Notes: a model not told the origin generated them from the letters alone. A DNA stretch of 64,000 nucleotides from Ectobacillus sp. JY-23 (GCF_023022965.1 NZ_CP095462.1:1798001-1862000), one strand, 5' to 3'. Positions 49,379 through 59,907 are shown, counted from the first letter of the stretch. Numbers and translations: made by a program.

Positions 49379-49433
49379 ATATCCTCCTTTATGTACACTG
49401 CATGAGCAAAATACAACCTAATTCCATTATAAA

Positions 49434-49455
49434 GGAGACGGAATATTCCGTCTCC
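49434..49455 (-). terminator. Terminator-like palindrome after ytcI
   Basis: GGAGACGGAAT followed by its exact complement, 7-37 bp past the ytcI stop. The T tract is weak. Confidence 0.6.
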
Positions 49456-49469
49456 TGAAAAAGTAGCCG

Positions 49470-51050
49470 TCATTTATACACGGACTCCTGCTCACGCTGC
49501 CGTAGCTCTATTCGTCTAATCTTACCTGATGCTGTTTTCGGTAGTTCGCTGACAAACTCCACTTTACGAGGATATTTGTAAGGAGCTGTTAAGCTTTTTA
49601 CATGCTGCTGCAAATCAGCAATTAAAGTGTCATCTCCCAATATACCCTCTTGCAATACAACAAAAGCCTTTACGACATTACCACGTATTTCATCGGGACT
49701 TGCTACTACAGCACACTCTTTTACCAGAGGATGTTTAACTAACGCATCCTCTACTTCAAACGGCCCGATGGTATAACCAGAGCTAATGATAATATCATCG
49801 CCGCGACCTTCAAACCAAAAATAGCCGTCTTCATCCATCTTTGCTTTATCACCTGTAATATAATACTCCCCCCGAAACTGCATCGCTGTTCGCTCCGGAT
49901 CCTTATAATAATGCTTAAATAAAGCTGGTGTGCTAACATGCACCGCAATATCCCCTACTTCACCTACCCCTAGCGGCTTTCCATATTCATCTACAATGGC
50001 AACTCGATTTCCGGGTGTTGGTTTTCCCATAGAGCCAGGTCTTAGCTCCATTCCATCCATAACACCCACTAGAAGTGTATTTTCAGTTTGTCCATAACCA
50101 TCACGTACACTGATGTTAAACTGACGACGAAACGTATCAATGACTCCTCGGTTCAACGGTTCTCCTGCCGAAACAGCGCTGCGCAAATGAGGCAACTCAT
50201 ACGTATGTAAATTATCAACCTTTGCCATCAATCGATATTCCGTCGGTGTGCAGCACAGTACATTAATATTATACGCACTAAGCATATCCAAATAACGCTT
50301 CGGTTCAAATTTGCCATGATACACAAACCCCGTTGCCCCAGAACCGAGCGTTGCCAAAAATGGGCTCCAAATCCACTTTTGCCATCCTGGGCTTGCAGTA
50401 GCCCATACAAGGTCATCCTCTTTAATACCAAGCCAGTTTGGACCGGTTGTGCGCAAATGCGCGTATGCCCATCCGTGTGTATGAACAACGCCTTTTGGAT
50501 TGCCCGTTGTACCTGATGTATATGACAAAAATACCATATCATCCCGATTGGTGTCCGCTGCTTCCAAAACATCGCTTTCCTGCTCGAGCGCTTCTGAAAG
50601 ACTTGTCCAATTCTCAACATGCCCTCCAGTTACAAACTTTTGTAAATATTGCATGGCATGAATGCCTTGAAATTGAGAGATATAAGGCGCATGACTAACA
50701 ATCGCTTTTACTCCTCCATGAGCAAGGCGGTATTCAATGTCCTTTTGACGCAGCATTTCAGAACTTGGTATAACAACTAACCCCGCTTTAATTGCACCTA
50801 TGTAAACCATATAAGATTCAATTAAACGCGGCATCATGACAAGAACCCTGTCACCTTTTCGCAAACCACTTTTTAAAAAAGCGTTTCCAATTTTATTTGA
50901 GCCATCTATTAATTGCCGATACGTAATAAGCTTTGTTTCATCTTCTTCACTTCTCCAGAGGAGGGCAACTTTCTGTGAATCTTGCGCATACTTTTCAAAT
51001 TCCGATACCAAATTGTACTGTTCTGGTGCTATTAATTGATCATAGTTCAT
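49470..51050 (-). CDS. ytcI: Acyl-CoA synthetase (AMP-forming), YtcI/MbcS-like
   Basis: This ANL-superfamily ligase activates a carboxylic acid to its CoA thioester via acyl-adenylate. Core motifs are SYTSGTTGNPKGVV, DGYGQTEN, YITGDKAKMDEDG and the C-terminal lysine PKTASGKIRR. It is 526 aa. Position next to ytcJ and sspA matches B. subtilis ytcI. Related B. cereus enzymes act on medium or branched-chain acids; the exact chain length is not visible here. GGGGG precedes the ATG. Confidence 0.9.
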   Translation of the reverse strand: MNYDQLIAPEQYNLVSEFEKYAQDSQKVALLWRSEEDETKLITYRQLIDGSNKIGNAFLKSGLRKGDRVLVMMPRLIESYMVYIGAIKAGLVVIPSSEMLRQKDIEYRLAHGGVKAIVSHAPYISQFQGIHAMQYLQKFVTGGHVENWTSLSEALEQESDVLEAADTNRDDMVFLSYTSGTTGNPKGVVHTHGWAYAHLRTTGPNWLGIKEDDLVWATASPGWQKWIWSPFLATLGSGATGFVYHGKFEPKRYLDMLSAYNINVLCCTPTEYRLMAKVDNLHTYELPHLRSAVSAGEPLNRGVIDTFRRQFNISVRDGYGQTENTLLVGVMDGMELRPGSMGKPTPGNRVAIVDEYGKPLGVGEVGDIAVHVSTPALFKHYYKDPERTAMQFRGEYYITGDKAKMDEDGYFWFEGRGDDIIISSGYTIGPFEVEDALVKHPLVKECAVVASPDEIRGNVVKAFVVLQEGILGDDTLIADLQQHVKSLTAPYKYPRKVEFVSELPKTASGKIRRIELRQREQESVYK

Positions 51051-51254
51051 AGAAATCCCCCTTTTGTATCATACCTCCTTTTAATCGTAATTAATTTTCA
51101 GTATATTTTGAACAATATTCATTTGACAAATACTGTATGGTTTCTACAAAATAAAACATAAATATTCATTTTACGACAAAATAATGTAGGTTTTCGTCAA
51201 GGGTTGTGTTGTAGCTTGCTATCATTAATTAGCATGTATGAATTATCCTATTTA

Positions 51255-51325
51255 AAGGGAACCCTTTGCATGTGCGTAGCGCTCAGCAGCCTGAAACGGA
51301 AGTTAACAAAGAAATCTCCTAATAT
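51255..51325 (+). repeat. Possible decayed remnant of the dispersed repeat
   Basis: GCGTAGCGCTCAGCAGCCTG then ACGGAAGTTAACAAAG resemble CGCATAGCGCTGAGGAGGCT and ACGGAAATCAACAACG in the element at 46575-46757, with the part in between missing. This lies in the 329-bp ytcI-sspA spacer, which otherwise holds the sspA terminator and AT-rich sequence. Confidence 0.45.
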
Positions 51326-51335
51326 CTACAACACA

Positions 51336-51363
51336 AAAAGAGCGGAGTATACTCCGCTCTTTT
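51336..51363 (-). terminator. Terminator after sspA
   Basis: AAAAGAGCGGAGTA followed by its exact complement (28 nt), ending in T4, 17 bp past the sspA stop. Confidence 0.85.
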
Positions 51364-51379
51364 ATCCATGTATATGCAA

Positions 51380-51574
51380 TTACTTTTGGTATCCGCCTAG
51401 TTGTTGCTCAGCCAGTGCTACAAGGCGCTTTGTGATTTCGCCGCCTACAGAACCGTTAGCGCGAGCAGTTGCTTCAGGACCAAGGTTTACCCCGAACTCA
51501 GAAGCGATTTCATATTTCATTTGGTCGATAGCTGCTTGTGAACCAGGAGCTACTAATTTGTTTGTTCTTGTCAT
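51380..51574 (-). CDS. sspA: Small acid-soluble spore protein, alpha/beta type
   Basis: This 64-aa DNA-binding protein coats and protects spore DNA. It has the family blocks [10 protein letters not shown], which includes the GPR protease cleavage region, and [22 protein letters not shown] precedes the ATG. The position between ytcI and thiI matches B. subtilis sspA. Bacilli have several such genes, so the letter is assigned by synteny. Confidence 0.95.
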   Translation of the reverse strand: MTRTNKLVAPGSQAAIDQMKYEIASEFGVNLGPEATARANGSVGGEITKRLVALAEQQLGGYQK

Positions 51575-51649
51575 GTGTGTTCACCTCCTTGTGAATATAG
51601 AGTGTGAAAAAACACATGTTTTCATCCTTAAAAAAAATGGTAATTTATT

Positions 51650-52855
51650 CTAGAACAATTCCTCAAATTCTTCTTTTTCTTCCACTTCCGCATGCAATAC
51701 CATTTTCTCAATGTTTTTTACAGCATCCTGAATGAGTGGTTCAAAGTCATAAAATTGCTCAAAGCGATTTGCTTTTTCACGCTTTGGTTTTGTAGAAGGA
51801 TTTGGTGGGGTGAAAATGGTACAGCAATCTTCATACGGCAAAATGGACAAATCATAAGTATCAATCTCACGCGCAATCTTCATAATCTCCACTTTATCTG
51901 TTGTAATCAAAGGGCGTAAGATCGGGTAATTGGTCGCTTCGTTAATCGTATGCATGCTATCGAGTGTTTGGCTGGCTACTTGTCCCAAACTTTCCCCTGT
52001 CGCCAAAGCCAGTACACCTCGCTCAGCCGCAACACGTTCTGCAATGCGAAGCATCATACGGCGCATGACTGTCATTGTATAACTGTCAGGTACTTGCTTA
52101 TGGATTGCTTTTTGCACCTCTGTAAACGGCACAATATGAAGCGTAATTCGCTTGCAATACTTTGTCAAACGTTGTGCCAAATCAATAACCTTTTGCTTCG
52201 CTCGTTCGCTCGTAAAAGGCGGGCTGTGAAAATGAATAGCCTCTAATGTCACACCGCGCTTCATCACCAGGTATCCTGCAACAGGACTATCGATACCACC
52301 AGAAAGCAGTAGCATCGCTTTTCCGCCTACACCTACCGGCAAGCCCCCAGCTCCCTGTAAATCCTCACACATAATATACGTGAATTCCTCACGTACTTCT
52401 ACACGTACATTTACGTCTGGCTTACGAACATCTACAGTGATGTTTTCTGTGTTTCGTAAAATGTGGGCGCCCAGTTCGCGGTTTAATTCATTCGTTTCCA
52501 TTGGAAATTGCTTGTACGTACGATGAACAGATATTTTAAAGGTTTTTACACCCTCGTTCACCTGTAAAAAAGCTGCCAGTGCACCGCGCTTCATGTCTTC
52601 CAAATCTGTTGTTACTTTCATTGCTAAGCTAAAGGTATGAATACCAAAAATATGACGGATTTTTTCAATCACAGCTTCATGATCTTCACCATTTAGCTTA
52701 ATATACATGCGATCTCTTGTTACTTCCAATTCAAGCGCAGAAAACTTTTTAAGACGGTGTTTTACATTGTCTTTTAACACGCTTACAAATTTAGCTCGAT
52801 TTTTCCCTTTTGTTGTCATTTCGCCATAGCGAATCAAAATGTGATCATACTTCAT
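51650..52855 (-). CDS. thiI: tRNA 4-thiouridine synthase ThiI
   Basis: This enzyme adds sulfur to U8 of tRNA and in some bacteria supports thiazole synthesis. It has an N-terminal ferredoxin-like/THUMP region and the PP-loop [14 protein letters not shown]. At 401 aa it lacks the C-terminal rhodanese domain of the E. coli enzyme, as is normal for Bacillus. Its ATG overlaps the stop of the desulfurase gene by 4 bp. Confidence 0.96.
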   Translation of the reverse strand: MKYDHILIRYGEMTTKGKNRAKFVSVLKDNVKHRLKKFSALELEVTRDRMYIKLNGEDHEAVIEKIRHIFGIHTFSLAMKVTTDLEDMKRGALAAFLQVNEGVKTFKISVHRTYKQFPMETNELNRELGAHILRNTENITVDVRKPDVNVRVEVREEFTYIMCEDLQGAGGLPVGVGGKAMLLLSGGIDSPVAGYLVMKRGVTLEAIHFHSPPFTSERAKQKVIDLAQRLTKYCKRITLHIVPFTEVQKAIHKQVPDSYTMTVMRRMMLRIAERVAAERGVLALATGESLGQVASQTLDSMHTINEATNYPILRPLITTDKVEIMKIAREIDTYDLSILPYEDCCTIFTPPNPSTKPKREKANRFEQFYDFEPLIQDAVKNIEKMVLHAEVEEKEEFEELF

Positions 52856-54000
52856 ACTGTTTCCCTCATTACTTCATATAGTTTTGCCACAGTGCGGCGA
52901 AGCACCGTAATAAATTGTTGCATCTCTTCCATCGTATTTTGACCGGATAAACTAATTCGAACGGCGCTTTGTGCTGTTCTTTCTGCAACTCCCATCGCTA
53001 GTAACACATAGCTGATATCCTTTGCCTTAGAGGAACATGCTGACTTTGTAGAAATATAAATGTCATGTTCTTCAAGCGCATGCACGAGCACCTCTGGCTT
53101 TAACCCCGGAAAGGAAACGTTTATAATGTGCGGTGCCGCGTGTGCAGGTGTATGAATAACAGCTTGTGGCATAGCTCGTAATTCATTAAGTGCAAATGCT
53201 TTAATTTGCTCTAGCTGTTTTATATGCACATCTTGTTTTTCTATGCTCATACGGAGTGCTTTAGTCATCGCTACAATACCTGGGACATTCTCTGTACCAG
53301 GGCGATAATATTGCTCCTGCTGCCCTCCTGAAAGAATGGAATCAATTGTAACTCCTTCTCGTACATATAAAATCCCTGTTCCCTTTACACCATGAAACTT
53401 ATGTCCCGACATGGTACAGAGATCTATGTTTGCACGTTTCAAATCAAGCGGCACTTTTCCAATACCTTGAACATTGTCCACATGAAAAATGACCTTTGGA
53501 TGGTTTTGTAACAGCCTTCCAATCTCTTCAATTGGCTGAATAGCCCCCGTTTCATTATTCACATGCATCACAGAAACCAAAATCGTGTCTGGACGTATAG
53601 ACTCCGCAAGCACTTGCACATCTATGCTTCCCGCTTGATTTACGGGCAAGTATGTTACTTCAAAACCAAGCGCTTCTAGCTGACCAAAGGCTCCTTTCAC
53701 TGAAGCATGCTCGATCGCTGTTGTAATAACATGTCGACCGCGTGAACGATGACGAATAGCTGTACCTTTAATTGCCAAATTATTTCCTTCGGTTCCTCCA
53801 GACGTAAAGACAATTTCATTTGATCTTACGCCGAGCAATTTCGCCGTCACACTTCTAGATTGTGAAAGCAATCTCTCTGCCGCAGCCCCTAAACCGTTAA
53901 TAGAAGACGGATTCCCAAAATATTTATCCGCAGCCGTTACATAAGACTGTAATACCTCCGGATGCGGCTTTGTTGTTGCACTATTATCAAAATAAATCAT
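52852..54000 (-). CDS. Cysteine desulfurase (NifZ/IscS type, partner of ThiI)
   Basis: This PLP enzyme takes sulfur from cysteine and hands it to ThiI. In B. subtilis the adjacent desulfurase (NifZ) serves tRNA thiolation specifically. The N-terminus is [16 protein letters not shown], the PLP lysine is in [11 protein letters not shown], and the mobile-loop cysteine is in [11 protein letters not shown]. It is 382 aa. AAGGAGG precedes the ATG. Coupling to thiI (ATGA overlap) supports this role. Confidence 0.95.
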   Translation of the reverse strand: MIYFDNSATTKPHPEVLQSYVTAADKYFGNPSSINGLGAAAERLLSQSRSVTAKLLGVRSNEIVFTSGGTEGNNLAIKGTAIRHRSRGRHVITTAIEHASVKGAFGQLEALGFEVTYLPVNQAGSIDVQVLAESIRPDTILVSVMHVNNETGAIQPIEEIGRLLQNHPKVIFHVDNVQGIGKVPLDLKRANIDLCTMSGHKFHGVKGTGILYVREGVTIDSILSGGQQEQYYRPGTENVPGIVAMTKALRMSIEKQDVHIKQLEQIKAFALNELRAMPQAVIHTPAHAAPHIINVSFPGLKPEVLVHALEEHDIYISTKSACSSKAKDISYVLLAMGVAERTAQSAVRISLSGQNTMEEMQQFITVLRRTVAKLYEVMRETV

Positions 54001-54239
54001 TGCATCCTCCTTATGACTTTTTCTTAGCTTCCCCTTGGGTTATACCTCATACACAGGAAAGTAAAGGCGTTTCTATTCTGACTGGACAACAATTTACTTC
54101 TTGCTTTTCACAGCATTTCTTAAGGGTTAATACAGTTACCTGCTGTCAAGCTGAAGTCTCATTGACTTCCTTAATATCAATACTGCTTTTTAACGTAACC
54201 TTTATACGTTAACATATATTTGTCCGTGCCCATAGCAAA

Positions 54240-54259
54240 ACCCCTTATTGCTAAGGGGT
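54240..54259 (-). terminator. Terminator after ezrA
   Basis: ACCCCTTA and TAAGGGGT form an 8-bp stem with a 4-nt loop, followed by TTTT on the minus strand. Confidence 0.75.
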
Positions 54260-55960
54260 CTACTCAGTCTTAACAAACTCCTCAATCTTTCCTGTTACAC
54301 CAGGTTCAACCTGCTCTAGTGTGGCAGAAACTTGTTCTAAAGCGGCCTTGTACTGATACTGTCTGAACAACACTTCAGCATGCGCCAAATGATCAGCTAC
54401 CTGTCTGCTTTGACTTCGGTAACGGTTGCCATATTGAATCATTTTTTCAACCAAGGCGGCTTGCTCAATCAATTCCTTTACCGCACTGCCCATACCTAGG
54501 ACAAAGCCTTCCGCTTCTTTCAGTACTTTATGTACTTCGCTCATGTTTAAGGGCTTGTGCTCTAATTGCTCGTACACTTTTCGTACAGCCACTTGTGCAT
54601 AAGCTAGGCTCTCTAACATATCCTGGGGCACTCCTGGTATATTGGACTTCTGTAAAAGGCGCTTTACTTCTAGAATATCGTTTCTCATTTGCTGCAATGT
54701 TTCACGTGCTTGTAGTTCTTCTTTGCGAAGTGTTGCAAGCATATCTGTGTATTCTGCATGAAGACGACTTGTCTCTTCAATCTGTTTTCTGACATCGCTT
54801 AGCTCTTCTCCAATTACAGAAAAAGCAACGTCTTGTTCTGCAATTCGTACTTGTAAGGCATCAAATCGTTTCATGAGAAAAGCAACTTGCTTCTCCACAT
54901 ATTTTTGTGCCTCTACATCCTCATCACTTAACTCATAGCTTTGCTTCACAAATTGCGTTTCTTCTTTTGTTCGATTGGATTGTTCTCGCAGTTGAATAAG
55001 AGCCGTCCCAATTTCTCTTTGTTCTTTTTCTGCATGGTGCTTGGCAGTAACTTCATTTTCCAGCACATCGTACAGCGAATCCAATCTATTTTTTACCGAT
55101 TCTGTTCGCGCCTTCGCTTCCTGTATGCGCAATGTTTTAATATCATCTAATGCAAGCTGAATTTGATGCTGCATATCTTGTACTTCTTTATCAATTTGCA
55201 AATGATGAAGGATATAACCCTGTTCTTCCATCTCCTGATATCCCAGCAATAAATCCGAAATTTGTCCAGGCAGGTTAGCTTGGCAATCTAGCTGCAAATC
55301 TGGTATATCTTGTAGCAATGTTTGTAAGTATGCAACCCCTTGCTCTAAACTGTGCACAATATCACGCGCTTCTAAGTAATTCCCATTCACCGTAGCTTCT
55401 TCAAAGTGCTGAAATTTCTGATGCTCCTGATCCAGCAGTTCCTCTAGCTTCTTTTCAGCTAAACTTACTGTATGACGATATGCTAACATACTTTTCTTCA
55501 CTTCTCGGTAGGTACTACGTACAACTTCAATCTCAGCATTGTTTTTCGTATGACTTTCCAATAAATTATGAAGCTCTTTTACAACACCTTCGATTTTTTC
55601 TTCCGCCTCAACAAGCAAACCACCTGCTTGCTCCATAAACACCTTCGATTTACGCGATAAAAAGCCGCTGAGTGAACTCTCTGCTTCTTGCAAATCTTTT
55701 TCAATTTGGGGAATAGAAACAGTTAACACCTCATCCCATTCATTGCGCCACTTCTCGAACAATTCTTCCGTTTGTCCGGTCATATTCAAGTCTTTTACCT
55801 TTTTTAGTTCATCTGCAACCGGTTTATCCTTTAATGCCTGTTTCCAAGCTTTTAATTCCTGCAGTTCTCTATCCGCACGATTTTTTATCACAAGACCAGT
55901 TAGTAGGTATATCAGTATAATACTTATGATTACAATAATAAAAGTTAACAATGAGCCCAT
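54260..55960 (-). CDS. ezrA: Septation ring formation regulator EzrA
   Basis: This membrane-anchored negative regulator of FtsZ-ring formation also acts in cell-wall synthesis at the septum. It has one N-terminal membrane segment (about residues 3-25) followed by some 540 residues of helical coiled coil, as in EzrA. At 566 aa it is of usual length. The ATG at 55960 is chosen because GAGGAGG is 7 nt upstream; the preceding TTG is too close. hisJ, often next to ezrA, is absent. Confidence 0.96.
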   Translation of the reverse strand: MGSLLTFIIVIISIILIYLLTGLVIKNRADRELQELKAWKQALKDKPVADELKKVKDLNMTGQTEELFEKWRNEWDEVLTVSIPQIEKDLQEAESSLSGFLSRKSKVFMEQAGGLLVEAEEKIEGVVKELHNLLESHTKNNAEIEVVRSTYREVKKSMLAYRHTVSLAEKKLEELLDQEHQKFQHFEEATVNGNYLEARDIVHSLEQGVAYLQTLLQDIPDLQLDCQANLPGQISDLLLGYQEMEEQGYILHHLQIDKEVQDMQHQIQLALDDIKTLRIQEAKARTESVKNRLDSLYDVLENEVTAKHHAEKEQREIGTALIQLREQSNRTKEETQFVKQSYELSDEDVEAQKYVEKQVAFLMKRFDALQVRIAEQDVAFSVIGEELSDVRKQIEETSRLHAEYTDMLATLRKEELQARETLQQMRNDILEVKRLLQKSNIPGVPQDMLESLAYAQVAVRKVYEQLEHKPLNMSEVHKVLKEAEGFVLGMGSAVKELIEQAALVEKMIQYGNRYRSQSRQVADHLAHAEVLFRQYQYKAALEQVSATLEQVEPGVTGKIEEFVKTE

Positions 55961-56193
55961 CAAGCAGCCTCCTCTTTTCGTTTTTTCCCGTTCCGATTTA
56001 ACCTGGAAGGCATATATGTATATAAATAGTTACTGGTGAGTTATTTTATCATTACGTACAGCAGTTTCCACTCTACATCAAGCGGTTCTGCTCACTCTAT
56101 ATACAAGCAATATCAATGTCTCTATAATATCATGTAATGCCCTGTTTTTGGCTCAAATTTTAAGATTTTTTTACAATTCGTTTCACATCAAAA

Positions 56194-56217
56194 AAACGTG
56201 CTAATGCTCGCACGTTT
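56194..56217 (-). terminator. Terminator after refZ
   Basis: AAACGTGC and GCACGTTT form an 8-bp stem with an 8-nt loop; A6 on the plus strand gives a T tract on the minus strand. Confidence 0.7.
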
Positions 56218-56254
56218 GATAAGTCTTTTTATCTGAAATTAGATCATTATGCCT

Positions 56255-56887
56255 TTATAAATGAAGGACTTGCGTAACAGGAGAGTGGTTCCCTTCCAGC
56301 ATCGTATTGAGCCACTTTTCTACTTCCTTTCCATACATTTTTGTAAAATATTCATCAGAAGGACGTTCATACAGCACTTCTGATATATATTGTGGGTACA
56401 AATACGGTGCACTGAGCATCCCCTTTAACTGCGACATAAATACAGCAAATGGAATACGGGCAAATACACCTTGCTCACGCCCTGTTTCTATAATATGTTT
56501 TAGATAATATTTTTCACGTTGCAAATATGTGGTCATAATCTCTCGAATAAGAATGCTATCTAACGACAATTCTCTATAGACAAAGCGGGTCAGCGATCGA
56601 TGAGACGATTGATAATGCAAAATATCGTGTACAACAAGAAACATGACTTCTTTAGGAGACAAAATATGACGCATTTCAAAAGCTTCTGCTATTGTGCTAA
56701 TATATCCTTCTAAAAAGCTAGTAACCAAATGCTCTAATAGTCCTTTCTTTCCTGCGAAGTAATAAGAAATATTAGCCACATTTACGCCTGCTTCAGAAGC
56801 AATATCACGCACAGACGTACCATGATATCCCTTTGTATTAAACAAGCATATGGCAGCTTCAATAATCTTCTGCTTTGTGCACGTCAT
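56255..56887 (-). CDS. refZ: TetR-family regulator RefZ (YttP)
   Basis: This DNA-binding protein, in B. subtilis, binds near the origin and affects FtsZ-ring placement in sporulation. The N-terminal TetR helix-turn-helix is visible (GTSVRDIASEAGVNVANISY then YFAGKKGLLEHLV). The rest is a helical ligand/dimer domain. I chose the ATG at 56887, giving 210 aa, because AAGGGG lies 9 nt upstream; the ATG at 56905 has no site. The assignment rests on position between ezrA and ytsP. Confidence 0.87.
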   Translation of the reverse strand: MTCTKQKIIEAAICLFNTKGYHGTSVRDIASEAGVNVANISYYFAGKKGLLEHLVTSFLEGYISTIAEAFEMRHILSPKEVMFLVVHDILHYQSSHRSLTRFVYRELSLDSILIREIMTTYLQREKYYLKHIIETGREQGVFARIPFAVFMSQLKGMLSAPYLYPQYISEVLYERPSDEYFTKMYGKEVEKWLNTMLEGNHSPVTQVLHL

Positions 56888-57209
56888 TCCTTCACGCCCC
56901 TTCATGGGATATACATCATGTTCTCCATTTTATTTTCATACATATCTTCCTATATGCAGTCAACTCATCAAACATATGAAGCGAGGCGCGTAGGAAAAAC
57001 AGACTCTCACTACTTATAGGCCTCACCTAAGAACCACTATTCCTACTCCCTAAGTATAACTGCACATCGCTCGTTCTTCTCTCCCATCAAAAATAACTCT
57101 TTTTACTTAATTTCTTGACTTTTAAGACAAATTCCTTTAAGTTTCTATCGACAAAGTCATTGTTAATCCATGGTTTTCCGATACTATTTTACAAAAGGAG
57201 GCAGTATTT

Positions 57210-57692
57210 ATGTTTGCAACATCTACTTACAACGGTAGCCGCGAAGAGAATTATGAGCTGGTGATTAAACAACTCGATGCACTACTTGCTGGTGAAACGA
57301 ATACCGTTGCTAATCTAGCTAACGCATCTGCGCTTTTAAATCAATTTCTTACTGATATCAATTGGGTCGGTTTCTATATCACAGAGGGAACGCAGCTGGT
57401 ACTGGGGCCATTTCAAGGCTTACCTGCATGCGTACGTATTCCGTTTGGAAGAGGTGTATGCGGAACTGCTGCAGCGACAAAACAGACTCAGCTTGTTGCG
57501 GATGTTCATCAATTCCCAGGTCACATTGCATGTGATGCAGCCTCCAACTCAGAAATTGTTGTACCTATGATTAAGGATGACCAAGTAATTGGAGTACTTG
57601 ATATTGATAGCCCTAGCAAAGCACGCTTTGATGAAACAGATCAGTTGTATCTAGAAAAATTTGTATCTGTATTAATGAAATATATCAATTAA
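57210..57692 (+). CDS. Free methionine-R-sulfoxide reductase (GAF domain)
   Basis: This enzyme reduces free methionine-(R)-sulfoxide. It is a single GAF domain of 160 aa. The conserved cysteines are in LPACVRIPFGRGVCGTAA (two) and HIACDAASNSEIVVP (one), the pattern of active fRMsr. It corresponds to YtsP. AAAGGAGG precedes the ATG. A promoter could be TTGTTA-16-TACTAT just upstream, but this is weak. It is next to the methionine gamma-lyase gene, convergent. Confidence 0.93.
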   Translation: MFATSTYNGSREENYELVIKQLDALLAGETNTVANLANASALLNQFLTDINWVGFYITEGTQLVLGPFQGLPACVRIPFGRGVCGTAAATKQTQLVADVHQFPGHIACDAASNSEIVVPMIKDDQVIGVLDIDSPSKARFDETDQLYLEKFVSVLMKYIN

Positions 57693-57695
57693 AGA

Positions 57696-57719
57696 AAGAG
57701 GCGCTCATATGCGCCTCTT
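57696..57719. terminator. Bidirectional terminator
   Basis: AAGAGGCGC and its complement form a 9-bp stem with a 6-nt loop between the two convergent genes. Confidence 0.8.
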
Positions 57720-57723
57720 CCCT

Positions 57724-58896
57724 TTATCCTAACGCTTTTTCTAAATCTTTCACAATGTCTTCACAGGCCTCTAATCCTACAGATAAACGCAATAAATTAT
57801 CATGAATTCCCATTTGTTCACGTACAGCTTTTGGTACAACTGCATGTGTCATCGTTGCCGGATGTTGAATTAACGTTTCCGCATCTCCTAAACTTACCGC
57901 GATTGAGATCAGCTCTAAACGATCCATAAGTGCTTGTGCTTTCGCCATGTCGCCGCGAATAGTAAAAGATATAACACCTGCTCCCTGCTTCATTTGCTTG
58001 GTTGCGATAGGGTAATCCGGATGATCTGTCAAAAATGGATAATACACGTTCTCTACCGCAGGGTGCTCTTTCAGAAACGTTGCTACTTTCATCGCATTTA
58101 CGGAGTGCCGGTCCATACGCACCGCCAATGTCTTTAATCCGCGGAGCAAAAGCCAAGCATCAAATGGTGACATAATACCGCCCGTATCCTTGCGCATCGG
58201 CCGCATACATTCCGCCAGAGCCGCTGTTTTACATACAGCGAAGCCTGCTACAACATCTCCATGACCACAAATATACTTTGTAGCGCTATGGAGCACCACG
58301 TCACACCCGAAGGAAAGAGGATTTTGCAGGTATGGAGAACAAAAGGTATTATCAACAACTGTTATCCAGCCCTGCTTCTTGGCAGCACTAGCTACGATTT
58401 GCAGATCGATAATTTGCATAGTAGGATTAATAGGTGTTTCTACAAACACGACTTTTGTATTTAAATTAGAGGCTCGCAATAAATCGGCTTCACTTTTCAT
58501 ATCACATAATGTATGGGTAATGCCAAAACGCTCCTGCATCATTTCTAACAAACCGTACGTACACCCATATAATCCCTTTGAACAAACAATATGATCACCT
58601 GTTCGAAGCAATGAAAGAAGTACTGTGGACACAGCCGCCATACCTGACCCAAATGCAAGTGCGTCCGCTCCTCCTTCCAATACTGCCATCCTTTCCTCTA
58701 AAAGCTGAACAGTGGGATTTCCTAAACGTGAGTATATATATTGGTTACTTTCACCGCGAAAGCTCAGCTCGCCCTGCTTTGCTGTTTCAAACGTATACGT
58801 TGACGTTTGAAATAATGGTGGTGTCAAACTACCCGCGTACTCCTTCGCATCATATCCATGATGAATCAATAATGTTTCTAAATGTGGTCGCTTCAT
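57724..58896 (-). CDS. Methionine gamma-lyase (Cys/Met metabolism PLP enzyme)
   Basis: This PLP enzyme of the Cys/Met metabolism family probably degrades methionine to methanethiol, 2-oxobutyrate and ammonia. The PLP lysine is in LHSATKYICGHGDVVAG. The segment GLYGCTYGL carries a Cys at the position of the active-site Cys116 that distinguishes methionine gamma-lyases from cystathionine enzymes. It is 390 aa. I chose the ATG at 58896, 7 nt after AAAGGAG; the ATG at 58914, 8 nt after GGAGG, is nearly as good. A cre-like site lies upstream. Confidence 0.88.
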   Translation of the reverse strand: MKRPHLETLLIHHGYDAKEYAGSLTPPLFQTSTYTFETAKQGELSFRGESNQYIYSRLGNPTVQLLEERMAVLEGGADALAFGSGMAAVSTVLLSLLRTGDHIVCSKGLYGCTYGLLEMMQERFGITHTLCDMKSEADLLRASNLNTKVVFVETPINPTMQIIDLQIVASAAKKQGWITVVDNTFCSPYLQNPLSFGCDVVLHSATKYICGHGDVVAGFAVCKTAALAECMRPMRKDTGGIMSPFDAWLLLRGLKTLAVRMDRHSVNAMKVATFLKEHPAVENVYYPFLTDHPDYPIATKQMKQGAGVISFTIRGDMAKAQALMDRLELISIAVSLGDAETLIQHPATMTHAVVPKAVREQMGIHDNLLRLSVGLEACEDIVKDLEKALG

Positions 58897-58936
58897 CGTT
58901 GTGCTCCTTTCCATACAAAAGCCCTCCATTCAATTT

Positions 58937-58951
58937 ATGTAAGCGTTTTCT
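58937..58951. promoter_or_regulatory. cre-like site upstream of the methionine gamma-lyase gene
   Basis: ATGTAAGCGTTTTCT has one mismatch to the cre consensus and lies about 40 bp upstream of the start codon. Confidence 0.45.
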
Positions 58952-59092
58952 TTTTGTTCTTCATCAGATTCCACATACATAGATAAAAACCCTTCTGTAA
59001 TATGACTAAGAAATTCAAACGTGATTGCGGATGAAACAAGCTGCTTTTTCTTTTTCCATTAGTTACCTAGCATGAACAGCAAGGAAATATAC

Positions 59093-59121
59093 TTGACTCT
59101 CACTTACCCGCGAGATATAAT
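59093..59121 (+). promoter_or_regulatory. Sigma-A promoter of rpsD
   Basis: TTGACT (59093-59098) and TATAAT (59116-59121) are separated by 17 bp. Transcription should begin near 59128. Confidence 0.9.
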
Positions 59122-59127
59122 AGCATT

Positions 59128-59304
59128 TGTGTAAAATATGCAGCCTTTGAGAAGGCGCTTTTGTTTGTATTTTGTTCCTCATCAGAGGTGCATCGCGTAA
59201 CTCCTTGCTGCTGGGGCGAGGATGCATGAAAACAAAATACGCATCAGCAAACGTCTCACGTCTGTTTTTATTTTACGAAAAATAAAAACATGGAGGAATG
59301 TAAC
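59128..59304 (+). ncRNA. rpsD leader RNA (S4 autoregulatory leader)
   Basis: About 175 nt of structured leader precedes rpsD. It contains paired segments such as GCCTTTGAGAAGGC and TTTGTATTTTG against CAAAATACG. In B. subtilis, S4 binds such a leader and represses its own synthesis. The assignment rests on position, length and this precedent. Confidence 0.65.
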
Positions 59305-59907
59305 ATGTCACGTTATACAGGTCCATCTTGGAAGCTTTCTCGTCGTCTTGGTATCTCACTAAGCGGCACAGGTAAAGAATTAGAAAAACGCCCTTACGCG
59401 CCAGGTCCACACGGCCCAGGTCAACGTAAAAAACTTTCTGAATACGGCTTGCAATTGCAAGAAAAACAAAAACTTCGCCACATGTACGGTGTGAACGAGC
59501 GTCAATTCCGCGGTACATTTGATCTTGCTGGCAAAATGGCTGGTAAGCACGGTGAAAACTTCATGATTCTTCTTGAGTCTCGTCTTGATAACTTGGTATA
59601 CCGTATGGGTCTTGCTCGCACTCGTCGCGGCGCACGCCAATTGGTAAACCACGGTCACGTTACTGTTGACGGCAACCGCGTAGATATCCCATCTTTCCGC
59701 GTTAAGCCAGGTCAAACAATCAGCCTTCGTGAAAAGTCTCTTAACCTTGCAGTGGTTAAAGAAGCAGTAGAAGTTAACAACTTCGTACCTGAGTACCTTT
59801 CTTTCGATGCTGACAAGCTTTCTGCTACATTCACTCGCCTTCCTGAGCGTTCTGAATTGCCAGCTGAAATCAACGAAGCTCTAATCGTAGAGTTCTACTC
59901 TCGTTAA
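59305..59907 (+). CDS. rpsD: 30S ribosomal protein S4
   Basis: This primary 16S rRNA-binding protein nucleates assembly of the small subunit body. It has the N-terminal [15 protein letters not shown] and a central S4 RNA-binding domain ([20 protein letters not shown]). It is 200 aa. I chose the ATG at 59305, 8 nt after GGAGG; the ATG at 59290 overlaps that site. Codon use is strongly biased to highly expressed codons. It is monocistronic, with its own promoter, leader and terminator. Confidence 0.98.
   Translation: MSRYTGPSWKLSRRLGISLSGTGKELEKRPYAPGPHGPGQRKKLSEYGLQLQEKQKLRHMYGVNERQFRGTFDLAGKMAGKHGENFMILLESRLDNLVYRMGLARTRRGARQLVNHGHVTVDGNRVDIPSFRVKPGQTISLREKSLNLAVVKEAVEVNNFVPEYLSFDADKLSATFTRLPERSELPAEINEALIVEFYSR

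Noticed and set aside
58897-59092. SAM or other sulfur riboswitch upstream of methionine gamma-lyase
   Set aside because: No conserved riboswitch core or terminator precedes the gene; only a cre-like site was found.
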